A stretch of 64,000 bases of DNA. Source: Brasenia schreberi (Eukaryota; Streptophyta; Magnoliopsida; Nymphaeales; Cabombaceae). Numbering within the stretch: position 1 is the first letter of the stretch; each line of letters starts with the position of its first letter. The translations under genes were made by a program, and so were the position numbers. This document shows, piece by piece, positions 24,470 through 36,293 of the stretch. The notes beneath the pieces were generated by a model. It did not search any database, was not told where the DNA came from, and worked only from the letters and a program-made list of their open reading frames with translations. The stretch covers positions 16,445,501-16,509,500 of the forward strand of contig JAYKKT010000086.1 of the NCBI GenBank assembly GCA_036023115.1, given 5' to 3'.

Positions 24470-26180
24470 ATTGCAATCACCACACCTACACAACAATTAA
24501 ACATATCTCAAATTCATGTTCGCAACATGTTTTGAGAAAAGATCTTCTACTTACTATGTCTTTAGTCAAAGGGTCATATCATGAGTTGACATGTATGAGA
24601 TGAATATTTCATTTCTCATGACCATATCATGAACATAGTGTTATTTAACTATTTTCTTGGAGCTGTCAGCTCTACTCTAGATAAAAGTAATTGTTGCATT
24701 GTTGTCAGAGTAAATGATAACTGGCTCATCGGCTATCTCCAAATTTAAATCTTGTATAAAGCGGCTTATATACCCAAGAAACAACACCACCTTAAAATAA
24801 GAATATTTATACAGACATTGATTTGTTGTCATCTTTGCTCCTAGCAAAGTCAACATATGAGTATCCTACCACTTTCAGTCCATTTGCTTTAAAACATAGT
24901 TTCAAATCTTTTGTTCATTTTAAATATCTTAAAATCCTTTTTACAACTATCTGATGCAACATCTAGGATTACTTTGATATCTACTCACAAGACCAACAAC
25001 AAATCTGATATCAGGTCTTGTACACAACATAACATACAATATGCTACCCATAACTTATACATAAGGAACATTAGGCTTATCGTCTCCTTTATCGAGACAA
25101 TCAACTTTACTTAGTTTAACCTCTTTTGCAACGGGTTTAACAACAAACTTTCATTCACCCATTTTGAACTTCTTGAGGATATAGTCAATATATCTCTCTT
25201 GACTTAGGCATAAGAGTTTAAATTCTCTATCTCGAGAGATTTTTATACCCAGGATATAAGATGCTTCTTCTATATCCTTCATTTCGAACCTTGAGTTTAA
25301 CCATGACTTGGTTTTGACAATCATCTCATTGTCATTTCTAGTCAACAATATGTCATCTATATATAGCTATAAGATGACAAAATGGTTTCCACTGTTTTAG
25401 ACATATACAAAGTGATTAAGCTCATTAGCCACAAACCTAAGTTCAATAATGACATTTTGAAAAGTCAAATACCATTGGTGAGGTGACTATTTCAGGCCAT
25501 ATAGAGATTTTCTCAACCTATATACTTTACATTCAACTATATATCCTTCGGGCTACTGCATGTATATGATTTCCTTCGGGCTACTGCATGTATATGATTT
25601 CATCTAAATCTCCATTTAGCAAACCTATCTTTACATCTAATTGATGTAAATCCAAATCATAATATGGAGATATTGCTAGGATATCCTCATGGATGCAAAT
25701 TTCACAACAGGAGAATATGTCTCAACATAATCTATCTCCTCTTTTTGCAAAAATCCTTTACAACTAACCTCGCTTTAAACTTTTTGATTGAACTATCGAC
25801 CTTATATTTCTTTTTCAAAACCCATTTACAGCCTATGAATTTCCTTCTTTTTGACAAATCAGCCAATTCCCAGACTTAGTTTTTTTCAATGGATTGAATT
25901 TCCTCATCCATGACTTTCCTCTTGATGAGTTAATAGCTTGGTGATAAGTAAAGTTATCAGTCAACTCATCTAAATCTACTGAATTACACACTTCTTCTAT
26001 AAGATAAGTGATAATCTTTTAAGTTGGACGGTGTGACCCTTGGTATTTTATGTCTACTTAAAGTCTCGGTTGTATTAGGAAGGTCTTCTATAGGTTTAAA
26101 TGGAGATTGATCTAAGTCTACTTAATCGTCAGTATACTAATCATTATTTTTAAGGATGTTATTCTTAGTATCTTCTAAGA
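24470..26180 (-). pseudogene. Copia 1 reverse transcriptase and RNase H remnant
   Basis: The minus-strand frame 25348-25151 holds the RT connection segment (FEMKDIEEASYILGIKISRD). Further 3' there are RNase H blocks: KRILRYLK, GYSYVDFARSKDDNKSMS and a DPLTKDI-like end near 24580. The YVDD region and N-terminal RT are in the decayed part at 25350-26180. Many stops are present, so no functional product is expected. Confidence 0.65.
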
Positions 26181-26188
26181 ATTCAATA

Positions 26189-29100
26189 CAGTGTTGTCTG
26201 ACGCGTATCGTATCGTGTATCGCTGGGCTCCACGATACGGGTGTATCGTATCGTATCGTATATACTTTAATATTAAAATAATATAAAAAATAATTAAAAA
26301 TCAATAAAAATTAGTAAAAAAAAATCAGAAAAAAATAAAGAAAAATCTGATAATTGCTTTAAATTCATATAATGTAAGTTTAGTATAGATTGAGCATTCA
26401 ACATTGAATAATTACATCCAAATTTACATATTTTGAATCCAAAAAATAAAATACAGACACAGTTTACACTACAGTTACATACAATGTTACATTTTACAAA
26501 TTGTAATGAGGATCATCAACTAAATAATCTTCATCTTCTCCTTGTTGTAGATCCTCATCATAATCATCAGCCACGCCCACACCTTCTTCTTCAAAATCAA
26601 ATTCTTCATCTCCATAATGTTGTTGCGCTCATTCCAAATTAATCCAGGCAACATCTTCTTCTGTTAGGAGGGCATTTTCTTCAGTGTCTTCCATAACCCA
26701 ACCTTCTAATATATTAAAATTATCCAAACTTATTGGATCGAAATGACTTTCTTCTCTAGTTACTTTTTTAATTGCCTACGGCACAAACAAAGATAAATAA
26801 TTAGTAAGTAATATTAACAATTGAAAACTGAAGTTAAACAATATTGAATTAAAAATTTGAAAGTAATACAACATTACCTTTCACGAAGGCGTATGTTACA
26901 ACGAATATAAACCAAATCATTAAGCCTTTTGTATTCCAACCTGTTGCGCTTTTTTGTATGGATTTGTTAAAAAACACTCCAATTTCTTTCACAACCTGTT
27001 GCACTATAGGTTTGGCTTAAGACTCTAACTGCAAAATCTCTAAGGTTTGGACAATCACTTCCAAACCTATTCTACCAAACATATGTAAAAATATACAAAC
27101 ATTAGAGACAAAATAATCCACAATAATGTAAGATGCAACTTAAATATGAAAATAAACAATGTACCTGGACGCATCGTAGAGCGGTTGCGAATTGCAACAG
27201 GCAAACCCATCAAGTGAAGAGCATTATCATATATCTCCATCTCTCGATGTATCGCATCTACTATGCTCTCATCAGGGACTAATCTGTCGATGCATTCAAT
27301 GATTTCTCGATTAACCTCACCGTCCCTTTTGAAGGTTGTTGAGTACCTCAATGATGGGTTTAGATAGTAGGCTGCTGCATGAATAGGCTGATGCAATTGT
27401 TTATTCCATCTGCTATCAGTTATTTTCCACACGGGCACATAATCTCTTTTTTTTCCATTAAAGTTATTTCTGATCGCTTCTTTTGCCCTGTCCATGGCTT
27501 CATAAAGGTAGCCCATAGATGGTTTCTCCTCGCTGTCAGCCAATCTCAAAACTTTCACTAAAGGACAAGTAATTTTCAATAATCTGATACATGCATTCCA
27601 AAATGAACTTCTAAAAACCGTTTCTACAATCTCATTTAACTTTCTATTTCTTTTGTTTTGAGGCAACTCTGCAAATTGTTGCCACTCATCTGAGGAGAAC
27701 ATTCTCTTCAAAGCTTGCTTCTGTCTCACAATACTCTTTACAGATAAGAAGTTTGTTGCGAACCGAGTTACAGATGTGCGAAGAAGCTCTGCACCTTCTG
27801 TATATTTCCTCATCATACACAAAACAAATGCATGGTTGTAAATGAATTTTGTAATATCTTGGCAACACTCAGTTGCTGCCTTTATTTCATTAATCTCACC
27901 AATGTCCTCGAGGATGAGATCTAAACAATGGGCTGCACATGGTGTCCAGTAGAAAGTCCTATAAATATTAGCTAACTCCTTCCCAACTGCTTTGTAGTTA
28001 GCTACATTATTTGTAATCAATTGAACCACATTCTCTACCCCAACCTTGTATATCACCTTATCAAATTTTTGTCGTAAGATCTCTGCAGTGTGCCTCTCCT
28101 CTGACATATCTAGAGATCTTAAAAACATGAGTCCTTTAGGACAGTATACAAGAAAGTTTAGCAATGTCCTTCCTCGCCTATCGGTTCATCCATCTACCAT
28201 GATAGTGCATCCCGTTTCCTTCCATGACTATCTCAAAATCGAACACTAATTCTGCACTTCAATGACGATCTGATCTAATATCTTCCCTCTCAACTTCTGA
28301 TAAGAGGGCATCCTGTATCCTGGACCAATGGTAGCAATTGTATTTGCCATTGCTTGAAAATGAAAACTGTTTGCTGCATTAAATGGAATGCATGTATCAT
28401 AAAACCATCTCTCCACTGCAAGGTCTCCCTGATCATGCAGTTGTTCTGAAACCATAGCAGCACGAATTCCTGGTTGAGCACCAGGTGTAGTGGAAAGAGG
28501 AAAAAACGAATGTATGCTAGAAGAAGAAGCTCCTCCTCTACTCCTTGAACTTTCTCTTTTACTACCACCAAAGTCTTCAGCTGCAACCCTCTTTCCTCTA
28601 GTAGGTGCTTGTGAACTGCTACTACCAATCTTTGTTCTAGCATCTGAAGGCAAACTATTAGTGAATCCAAATCCAGTGGCAGTAGCATCATCAACTTCTT
28701 CATACATCTGAAAATCATCCTTTTGTTGTCTCCGTTCTTGTATGCTCTCAATCATTTGCAGGCATTGCCATTTAATACCTTCTGACAAACTTCTAACTCT
28801 GCCTACTTCTTTCCTGGTTCGTGCTAGGTGGTGTTTCAACCTTGAAATTTCACCACCAACCACCTTTTCACAAAATAAACATCTGATTTTTAACCTTGAA
28901 CCCTCAACTGGTATACCCCACTACTATGCCGGATCATCAGACTTTGAATGGGAGTCTCTACCACTCCTTCCTGCCATCTCAATGGAGTACTTTAATTCAA
29001 ACAAAAACCTAAAAATAAAAGCACTTCGTAAATCCCCCAATCTTCAAATAACACTCAAATTGAGTGTCTCCCACTTCATGAATGCAATAAAAATCGTATA

Positions 29101-29530
29101 CACACACTTAATAACTTCATATTTTGTCATTAAAAAAAAAGAAATAACACAAAAAATAATAAATATAAAGGAAAAAAATAGAAAAAACATTAAAAATATA
29201 CCAAAATCTGAGTTTGGAGGCTTGCACGGACACCGTAGGGCACGATTTTGGAGCTTTAAACACTAAGGAGTGAAAAACCGCCTCTTAGGGAGCTTGAGGA
29301 ACCCAAGAGGAGAGAGGAAACCCGTGAAAAATCACGGGTTTCGGTCGGCTGGGGACCTTTATAAGGGTCTCAGGGCGTACGATACGGGCGATACGCACCA
29401 TATCGTGCGATACAGCCCATATCGCACGATACGGTGCGATACGTCCGCATTCACGATACGGGCCCCCGTATCGTATCGTGATGGCTCACGATACGATACG
29501 ATATGATACGGTGCGATATGGATAACACTG
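26189..29530 (-). mobile_element. hAT A: full-length hAT transposon with 8-bp TSD
   Basis: ATTCAATA flanks the element on both sides (26181-26188 and 29531-29538). Terminal inverted repeats are CAGTGTTGTC at the left and CAGTGTTATCC read inward from the right, the hAT type. The subterminal 70-140 bp at each end are packed with CGTATCG/CGATACG words. The total length of 3342 bp holds one transposase gene on the minus strand. It is inserted into the pol region of Copia 1. Confidence 0.92.
26494..28977 (-). pseudogene. hAT A transposase, inactivated (BED finger, DUF659-like core, hAT dimerisation domain)
   Basis: It starts at ATG 28977 (MAGRSGRDSHSK). A BED-type zinc finger (CLFCEKVV and then SRLKHHLA) follows a double TAG near 28920. 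A Ser-rich linker leads to the DUF659-type catalytic core (28260-27200; TPCAAHCLDLILEDIG, WTPC block), and the C-terminal dimerisation block (RNW, NRL, about 27000-26880) follows. Stops interrupt the core at 28254-28190 and again near 27070. The conserved Asp of the T-D-N-x-A-N-Y motif is Asn (ITNNVANY). The splice acceptor of the first small intron is AT instead of the AG present in hAT B. Two C-terminal introns are inferred by comparison with hAT B. The longest intact frame is 365 codons (28164-27067). No active product is expected. Confidence 0.85.
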
Positions 29531-29538
29531 ATTCAATA

Positions 29539-31476
29539 TCTCTGCTTTCTATCAGTTTGTGGTCCATATGATAAAACCGATATCCTTTTGAGCCTTTACG
29601 ATATCCGATGAATATACATGTCAAGGACCTGCTATCTAGCTTATATCTAGACTTATCAAGGACCTTTACTTATGCAATAGATCCCTACCTCTTGAGATGA
29701 CTTAGGTTGAGTTTTCTTTTAAACCACATCTCATATGGTGTAGTGAATACAACCTTATATGGTGCTCTATTGAGTATGTATACTGCTATACTTACTTCTT
29801 CTTCCCAAAATATCCTTCGTAGAGAGGCATTAATTAACATTGAGCTTGTCATGTTTAGTAAGGTCCTGTTATATCTTTCAGCTATACCATTCTATTGAGG
29901 TATCTTGGAAATTATATTTTGCTTTGAAATACCAAAGTCCTTACAGAATTCTAAAAATTATGCAGAGGTATATTCACTACCTCTATCTTATCTTAAAACT
30001 TTGATTGAATGCACCAATTGATTTTAAACTTCTTGCTTATATTCTTTAAAAGCTTACTCTAAAAGCTTCAAGTGCCTCAAATTTGTGTGCTAGAAGATAT
30101 AAATATGTATATCTCGAGTAATCATCAATAAATGTTATAAAATAAACATTTTCACGATGTGATCTTACTCTAAAGGGTCTACATAATACCTCTGTGTGAA
30201 TGACCTCCAATAGGGTCATTGTCTCTTTGAGAAAAACTTTTCTTATTATTTTTTCTTTTATACAAGCTTCACACTTATTGAAAACACTTTTTTCAAATCT
30301 CGACAGTAAGTCAAAATTGGATAATTTCCTCAAATTTTTTAGAATTATATGCCCAAGGCATTTATGTAATGCATTCACATCAACATTAAATGCATAATCA
30401 ATATAAGTAGAAGGATTTTCATTCTCATTAACTTTTAATTTAAACATCAAATCCCACAGAGAAAAATACTCTCTTATGTTTTCCTACAGTCACATTACTA
30501 GTAACAAACTTGACCTCAAAACCTTTCTTCACTAAGGTAGGGATCGAAAACAGATTGCACCTTATAAATTGCACAATCAATACATCAGTTAATATAACCG
30601 TTATATCTTGTACAAAAATTCTAAATGACCTAGTACTCAGAATATCAGAGAAAGTATTATTTTCTATATACACCCGATGTTCTCCTAGTTTGTATTACTT
30701 TAGATCCATTGCCCTTTCCTTGGTCTTTGAGATATGTTTGGTCCGTATTGAGTCAATCCACCAACCAGTCACTAGGCGGTCTATGTAGAGACATTCCGAT
30801 ATCACATAGATTATGTCCTACTTCTCCTATCATCCACATTCTAGGTTGTTTCCTCCACTCTTCTTGTTACGACAATCCCTTTTATAGTGTCCCATCTTTT
30901 TACAGCTGAAACACTTGATCCGAGAAACAGTTTCCTGCATTTTTTTAAAAGATTAACTGCTCTAAACTTTTTATTTGGTTTATTTCTCCTTTGGTTGGGT
31001 TTAGAGGTAAACCCTATATGATCTTGTACTACTAGTAATTTTTCTTTTCTGTTTTTACTCATATGTTTTTGCTCAATTGCTAGTTTGAGGAAAAATTTAG
31101 AAAGATTGATTTCGGGCCCCACTCTTAGGGCAGTGGTGACCATGTTCCATGATGGGAAAGATTGTTAAATATTATGGATATCTGTATCAGTTCTGGAATG
31201 ACTGATTTGGCCACAGTTAGGTCTCTTGTCATTACCAACATATGGTTTACATGTTCTACTACATTATCTCCTTCTTTTATTTTGAAGAAATTATATTTTT
31301 GTAGTACTAACTGGACATGGAACTTGGTAGTTCTATCATATTTAACTATTATAGAATCGAACAGCTCTTTCGCAGTCTCGAATTCCTTGAAGACCCTTAT
31401 CAAGTCATCCTCTATGTACATGAACATGACAGTTTTTCCTATTGTGTCATCTTTAAGAAATATTTTATACATTTCT
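29539..31476 (-). pseudogene. Copia 1 gag C-terminus, protease and integrase remnant
   Basis: Minus-strand frames in order are: gag UBN2-like segment (31472-31125: EFETAKELFDSIIVKYDR), zinc-knuckle area (31143-30841, decayed), protease/pre-integrase (30673-30440: IQFIRCNLFSIPTLVKKG-like) and integrase (30450-30046: HKCLGHI as the H-H part, CEACIKEKI as the C-C part, then TFIDDYSRYTYLYLL with the DDE Asp). The remainder to 29540 is more decayed. Frames are separate, so it is non-functional. The 8-bp duplicate ATTCAATA at 29531-29538 ends this segment. Confidence 0.75.
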
Positions 31477-32187
31477 CAGTGTTGTCTGATGCGTATTGTA
31501 TCATGTATCGCTGGGCTCAACGATACGGGCATATCGTATCTTATCATATCGTATCGCCCGTATTGTACTTTAATATTAAAAAAATACAAAAATTATTTAA
31601 AAAATCTAGAAAAATTAGTAAAAATCTAAAACAATTTAGGAAAAATCAAGTAATTTCTTTAAATTCATATAATATAGAGTTTAGTATAGATTGAGTATTC
31701 AACATTGAATAATTGCATCCAAATTTACATATTTTGAATAAAAAAAATGAAATACATTTACATTTTACAAATTGTAATCAGAATCATCAACTAAACAATA
31801 TTCATCTTCTCCTTGCTGAAGATCCTCATCATCATCATCACCAGCACTTTCTGCTTGGAAATCAAATTCTTCGTATACTGTTGTTGCGCTCCTTCCAAAT
31901 TAATCCATGCAATGTCTTCTTCAGTTAGAAGGACATTTTCTTTACTGTCTTCTATAATCCAGTCTTGTAATATATCAAAATTATCTAAACTTATTGGATC
32001 AAATTGGCTTTCTTGTCTATTTACTTTTCTTAATTGTCTACAATAAAGAAAGATAAGCAATTAGTAAATAATATTAATAATTAAAGTCAAACAATTTATT
32101 AAATTAAACATTTAAGTACTAAGTAATACAACATTACCTTTCACGAAGGCGCATGTTGCAACGAATAAAAACTAAATCATTCAGTCG
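31477..32187 (-). mobile_element. hAT C, 3' portion (terminus and C-terminal coding exon)
   Basis: It begins with CAGTGTTGTCTGATGCGTAT, the same terminus as hAT A, followed by the CGATACG-rich subterminal block. The last transposase exon (32060-31791, with NPISLDNFDILQDW and an acidic end), its intron and the preceding exon end follow. The match to hAT A stops at about 32187, where LINE sequence starts. The resumption of hAT at 41034 shows this is the same broken element. Confidence 0.8.
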
Positions 32188-32280
32188 CTTAGTAGAACAA
32201 AGACAGAATATATGGAATGTAAGTTTGATCATTTGGTTACTTCAGAGGACATAGAAATTAAAATTATCACACATTGCATT
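32188..32280 (+). mobile_element. 93-bp internal LINE fragment at the hAT/gypsy junction
   Basis: CTTAGTAGAACAAAGACAGA through CACACATTGCATTC is nearly identical to 38426-38518 of the LINE inside the gypsy. It has neither the (GTT)n tail nor a 5' end. It therefore marks a rearrangement junction rather than a simple insertion. Confidence 0.75.
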
Positions 32281-33698
32281 CATGTGCTTACAATGTAGGG
32301 ACCATCCCACTTGGTCCGCCACTTTCCAAGAGGATGTGGGTCTCGGTGATGGATGATTTTTAATACAAGGTCTCCTACTTTGAAGTGGCGAGCCTTCATG
32401 TGCTTTTCATAATGTCGGGCTATCCTTTGTCTATATGCATTTACATGATCCATAGCAATGAGCCTTTTCTCATCTAATAAATCAAGTTCAGCCATTCTAG
32501 CATGTTGTAGAGTCTCTAATGGGAGATTGAGTGCAACTGATGCATGAAATGAATGCAATTTTGTATGAATGAGGAATATGACATTCGTACCATAGACCAA
32601 CTCGAATGGTGTGGCATTGGTGGGTGTTCGGATGGAAGTTCTATAAGCCCATAAGGCTTCATCAAGCTTCTCATGCCATGTCCTACCATTCTCTATGGTT
32701 TTCTTAATGATGCTTATGAGAGTCTTGTTCGTGGCTTCGGCTTGGCCGTTGCCTTGGGGGTAGTAGGGCGATGAGAAGTGTTGAGTCATGCCATAGGTGT
32801 TACATAACTTTTCCATCTTCTCGTTCTTGAAAGGGGTGCCATTATTGGACACTAGGTCTCTTGGAACTCCAAATCGAGCCAAAATATTTTTCTTAATGAC
32901 TGCCACTACATGTTGTCCTTGGACATTAGCCAAGGAGGTAGCTTCAACCCATTTAGAAAAATATTCGGTGGCTGCTAATATGAACCTATGTCCATTGGAT
33001 GCAATTGGGGAGATTGGTCCTATGATATCAAATGCCCACATAGTGAAAGGCCATGGGCTTATAATGGAATGTAAGGTGGACGATGGGATATTTATGGCAT
33101 GTCCATGCACTTGACATTGATGACATTTTCTAACATGATCATGGCAATCTTGTTTTAGGGTGGACAAAAAATAACCGGCCCTAAGTATCTTAATGGCCAT
33201 CATATTGGCATTGACATGGCCTCCACAGTCTCCATCGTGGAATTCATGCATTATAGACCTAGCCTCATCAAGGTCTACACATCTCAACAAGATGCTGGTA
33301 AAATTCTTTTTGTAAAGAACCCCTCCCAAAATCACATATCGGGTTGAAATTTTTCGAATCAAAGCTTGATCTTTAGAAGAAGCAAATTCGGGAAATCCTC
33401 TATTTTCCAAAAAGTTTTTAATATCATAAAACCAAGGTTTTTCGATTGGATTTTGGTTATTTTGGTAAATCTTCAAATCATGGGTGGATGGAGTGGGTGA
33501 GTGACATATTTTCAAGGATCGGGTTCCCATGGTGGGATCGACTCTTAGGGCTGAACCTAGAGATGAGAGGGCATCTGCTATGGTGTTGTCCTCTCTACCT
33601 ATGTGAGTGAGGGTGCATGATTTGAAAGAATCAACCAGTTTAGTAGCCAATTCGTGGTATGGAATAAGTTTTTCGTTCTTGACTTGCCAAATTTTCAA
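32281..33698 (-). pseudogene. Gypsy integrase with end of the second RNase H
   Basis: A 472-codon open frame. The N-terminal part (about 1-50) ends the second RNase H (HIGREDNTIADALS). The integrase zinc finger is HEFHDGDCGGH with a CHQC pair (about 150-195). The catalytic core has WAFDIIGP (first Asp) and PQGNGQAEATNKTL (Glu), but the second Asp is replaced: VSNNGTPF where the family has SDNGT. The C-terminal GKWRTKWDGPYIV segment is cut off at the junction to LINE sequence at 32280. The loss of one of the three DDE residues suggests inactivity even though the frame is open. Confidence 0.85.
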
Positions 33699-33735
33699 AA
33701 CATAGTTTATAACAAGTGAAGAATCTCCAAAGACT

Positions 33736-34776
33736 TCAATACATGATCCCTAGATTTTTCAAAATTTTTAGGCCTTGTATGAGTGCTTCATACTCGGCCA
33801 TATTATTTGAACACTCAAAATCTAGTCGAATGGCAATGTGGATCTCTCCCTTTTGAGGGGATATGAGGATGACTCCTACACCTGCCCCTTGTTGGTTCCT
33901 TACCCCATGAAAATACATCTTCCATAGTTGATTTTCATTAAAACAATTTGCTAAGACATGATTTTGAAATTCGTTTGTAAATATGCCTTTATCGAGCATT
34001 TCATCAAGTATGGGATATGTATCTTCGAGAGGGAATTCAGCCACATGATCGGCTAGGGTTTGCCCCTTAATGGAAGTTTGATGATGAAACTTTAAATCAT
34101 ACTCCACTAAGAGGAGCTGCCATTTACCAAGCCTACCTGTTAGGATAGGTTTTTCAAACAAGTGCTTGATCAGATCAAGCTTAGGCACTATCCAAATCTC
34201 ATGATCTAAGAAGTAATGTTTAAACTTTTGGCAAGCCCATACTAATGCCAAGCACGTTTTCTCCATTGCTTGATAATTTCTTTTATATGCCAATAGAGTT
34301 TTTGAAATATAGTAAATAGCATACTCCTTATGACTATCATCCTCATATTGAGCAAGTAAAGCACCCAATGCATTTGTATGTATGGAAATGTAAAGCAACA
34401 ATGGTTTTCCTTGCTTTGGAGGTTTTAAAATCGGAGGATTTACCAAATAAGTTTTCAATCTTTCGAAAGCTTTTTGACAATCATCCCATTCAAATTTCAC
34501 CCTTTTTCTCAAAAGCCTATTGAAAGGTTCACATCTTGTTGCTAGATTGGAGATAAATCTCCTAATTACTTGGAGTCGACCTTGGAGGCTTCGGATTTGG
34601 GTCAAGTTGGAGGGTGGAGGCATGTCTATGATGGCTCGACACTTAGAGGGGTTGACTTCAATGCCCCTTTGGCTTACCATAAATCCTAAGAGCTTACCCG
34701 ATTCCACTCGAAAGACACATTTTTGAGGGTTTAGCTTCACTTTATAAAGCCTAAGTCTTTCAAAAACCTTTTGCAA
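33736..34776 (-). pseudogene. Gypsy RT thumb, RNase H and start of second RNase H
   Basis: A 346-codon frame. It opens with the post-YVDD segment (FERLRLYKVKLNPQKCVF), then the thumb (ALLAQY preceded by FEWDDCQKAFERLK), RNase H (about 135-240, with KTLLAYKRNYQAMEKTCLAL) and, after a linker, the second RNase H start (GVRNQQGAGVGVILISP, ECSNNMAEYEALIQGLK). The second domain continues in the next frame 3' (32281-33698) after a stop. The dual RNase H is what supports the Tat assignment. Confidence 0.85.
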
Positions 34777-34794
34777 AGAGTCAATGTGTGTGCA

Positions 34795-35413
34795 TCAGGT
34801 TTTTGATTTTACCAAAAGATCATCTACATATACTTTCAAGAGCTCATGGATTTGTTCATGAAAAATAGTAGTCATGGCTCTTTCGTATGTAGCCCTGACA
34901 TTTTTCAAACCAAATGGCATAACCGTGTAACAATATGTGCCCCAAGGTGTGGTAAAAGCATTTTTTGCTTGATCTTTTGGTGCCAACTTGATTTGAGCCA
35001 TCCATAAAAGAAAACATTTCATGATTTGCAGTGTTATCCACTATCAAATCAATGTTTGGAAGAGGAAAATTATCTTTTGGAGTGGCTTTGTTCAAATTTC
35101 TAAAATCAATGCAAATCCGAATTTTTTCATTAGATTTTCGAACAACAATTATATTTGAGAGCCATTCCGAATAAGCAATGGGTTTTATAAATCTGGCTTT
35201 TAAAAGATCTTCTAAACCCTCTTTCACTTGGGAGTGGATATCGGGATGGATTTTTCTAAGCTTTTGTTTTATGGGTTTAGCATTAGGCTCTAAGGGTAGA
35301 TGGTGTTCCACAATTCTTGAGTCTAAAACCGGCATGTCTTCGTAGGTCCATGCAAATACATCAATATAAGATTTCAAGAATGCAATGAATGATGCTTTTT
35401 CATGCTCATGCAA
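34795..35413 (-). pseudogene. Gypsy reverse transcriptase, frameshifted
   Basis: The N-terminal RT frame (35413-34856) carries VEHHLPLEPNAKPIKQKLRK, then ARFIKPIAYSEWLSNIIVVR and RICIDFRNLNKATPKDNFPL. After NHEMFSFMDG the sense passes into a second frame (35022-34795) with PWGTYCYTVMPFGLKN and the catalytic YVDDLLVKSKT. About a dozen bases that encode the GYNQ-type segment are missing at the frameshift near 35010. A TGA follows KSKT. It is not functional. Confidence 0.85.
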
Positions 35414-35421
35414 ATATGCAC

Positions 35422-36290
35422 CTATCTTGACATGTTTGGATTAGACTCATTCCCTTGGTTGATTTCTATAAAATCCCCTCCTACGGAATTTGAAGGTTTT
35501 TCTAAGTCAAGGATTCTATGAAATTCAGGAAGCTCGGAGGCTTGATCTTCCTCATGGATGAGGAGATCTTCCTCCTTGCTTTGATCATTCTCAAGCACTT
35601 TAATTTCTAGGAAAGTGTTAGGCAATATAAGGAGTTCATGGATGCACGATTTTGGTTTAGGGATATGAACACATTTTGAAGAACTTGAAAATGGACTTTG
35701 TACATGGCCAATATTTTTGGATTTTTTTTCAAAATTTTTGTCTTTTTCGAAATGAGACCTAGAAGGCTGAATATATAAGACTTTGTTTTTGGGATTTTCA
35801 AATTTTTCAATTTTTTTGGCTTTTTGCAAACAAAGAGAAAGAACATAAACCACATTCTTTTTGGAATTTTCAAAGTTTTCGACTTTTTTGGCTTTTCGTA
35901 AGCAAAGGGAAGGAGAAGGAACATAAACTACATTCTTTTTGAAATTTTTAGATTTTTCAAATGTTTTTAGGTTTTGAGGATTTTCCATTTCTTTTTGGAT
36001 TTTGCAAATATATAATTTTTTTGGATTTTTGGATATGGAGGGGTCTTCCATCAAACGTACAAAGAAAACACCATGAATTTGACTCTAAACAAGAGGTCTA
36101 AGTCATAGGTCTCGATTTTAGGAGGTCCTAGGGCACCCTTGACCCAAGTGGTCTTAGGTGGTGGCTCAGGGGCAGGGGGTATGGATGGGGTATAACCCAC
36201 TCCATATTGACTTGTATTTGGACTTGGTAGAATTGACTCTAGACGACCTTGGCTATGGGTTCTTAGGCCCTGATAGGGTATGTATCCCAT
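35422..36290 (-). pseudogene. Gypsy protease-RT linker, low complexity and repetitive
   Basis: The frames 36290-36051 and 36054-35422 lie between protease and RT. The second is Lys/Asn/Phe-rich with three or four diverged copies of a unit of about 25-30 residues (KKNVVYVPSPSLCLRKAKK, then KKNVVYVLSLCLQKAKK, then NKVLYIQPSRSH). It is a spacer typical of long Tat gag-pro-pol proteins, with no catalytic motif. Confidence 0.6.
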
Positions 36291-36293
36291 GTT

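Noticed and set aside
26195..26262. Short regularly spaced CGTATCG words resembling a CRISPR-like array
   Set aside because: The words lie at hAT ends with TIR and TSD, have no spacers of constant length, and the genome is eukaryotic.
28046..28249. Plus-strand frame opposite the hAT A transposase
   Set aside because: It is the antisense shadow of the transposase core; the same shadow appears opposite hAT B at 46848-47075.
35422..36054. Possible envelope-like gene in the gypsy element
   Set aside because: It lies between protease and RT, not after integrase, and is a low-complexity Lys/Asn-rich repeat without membrane segments.
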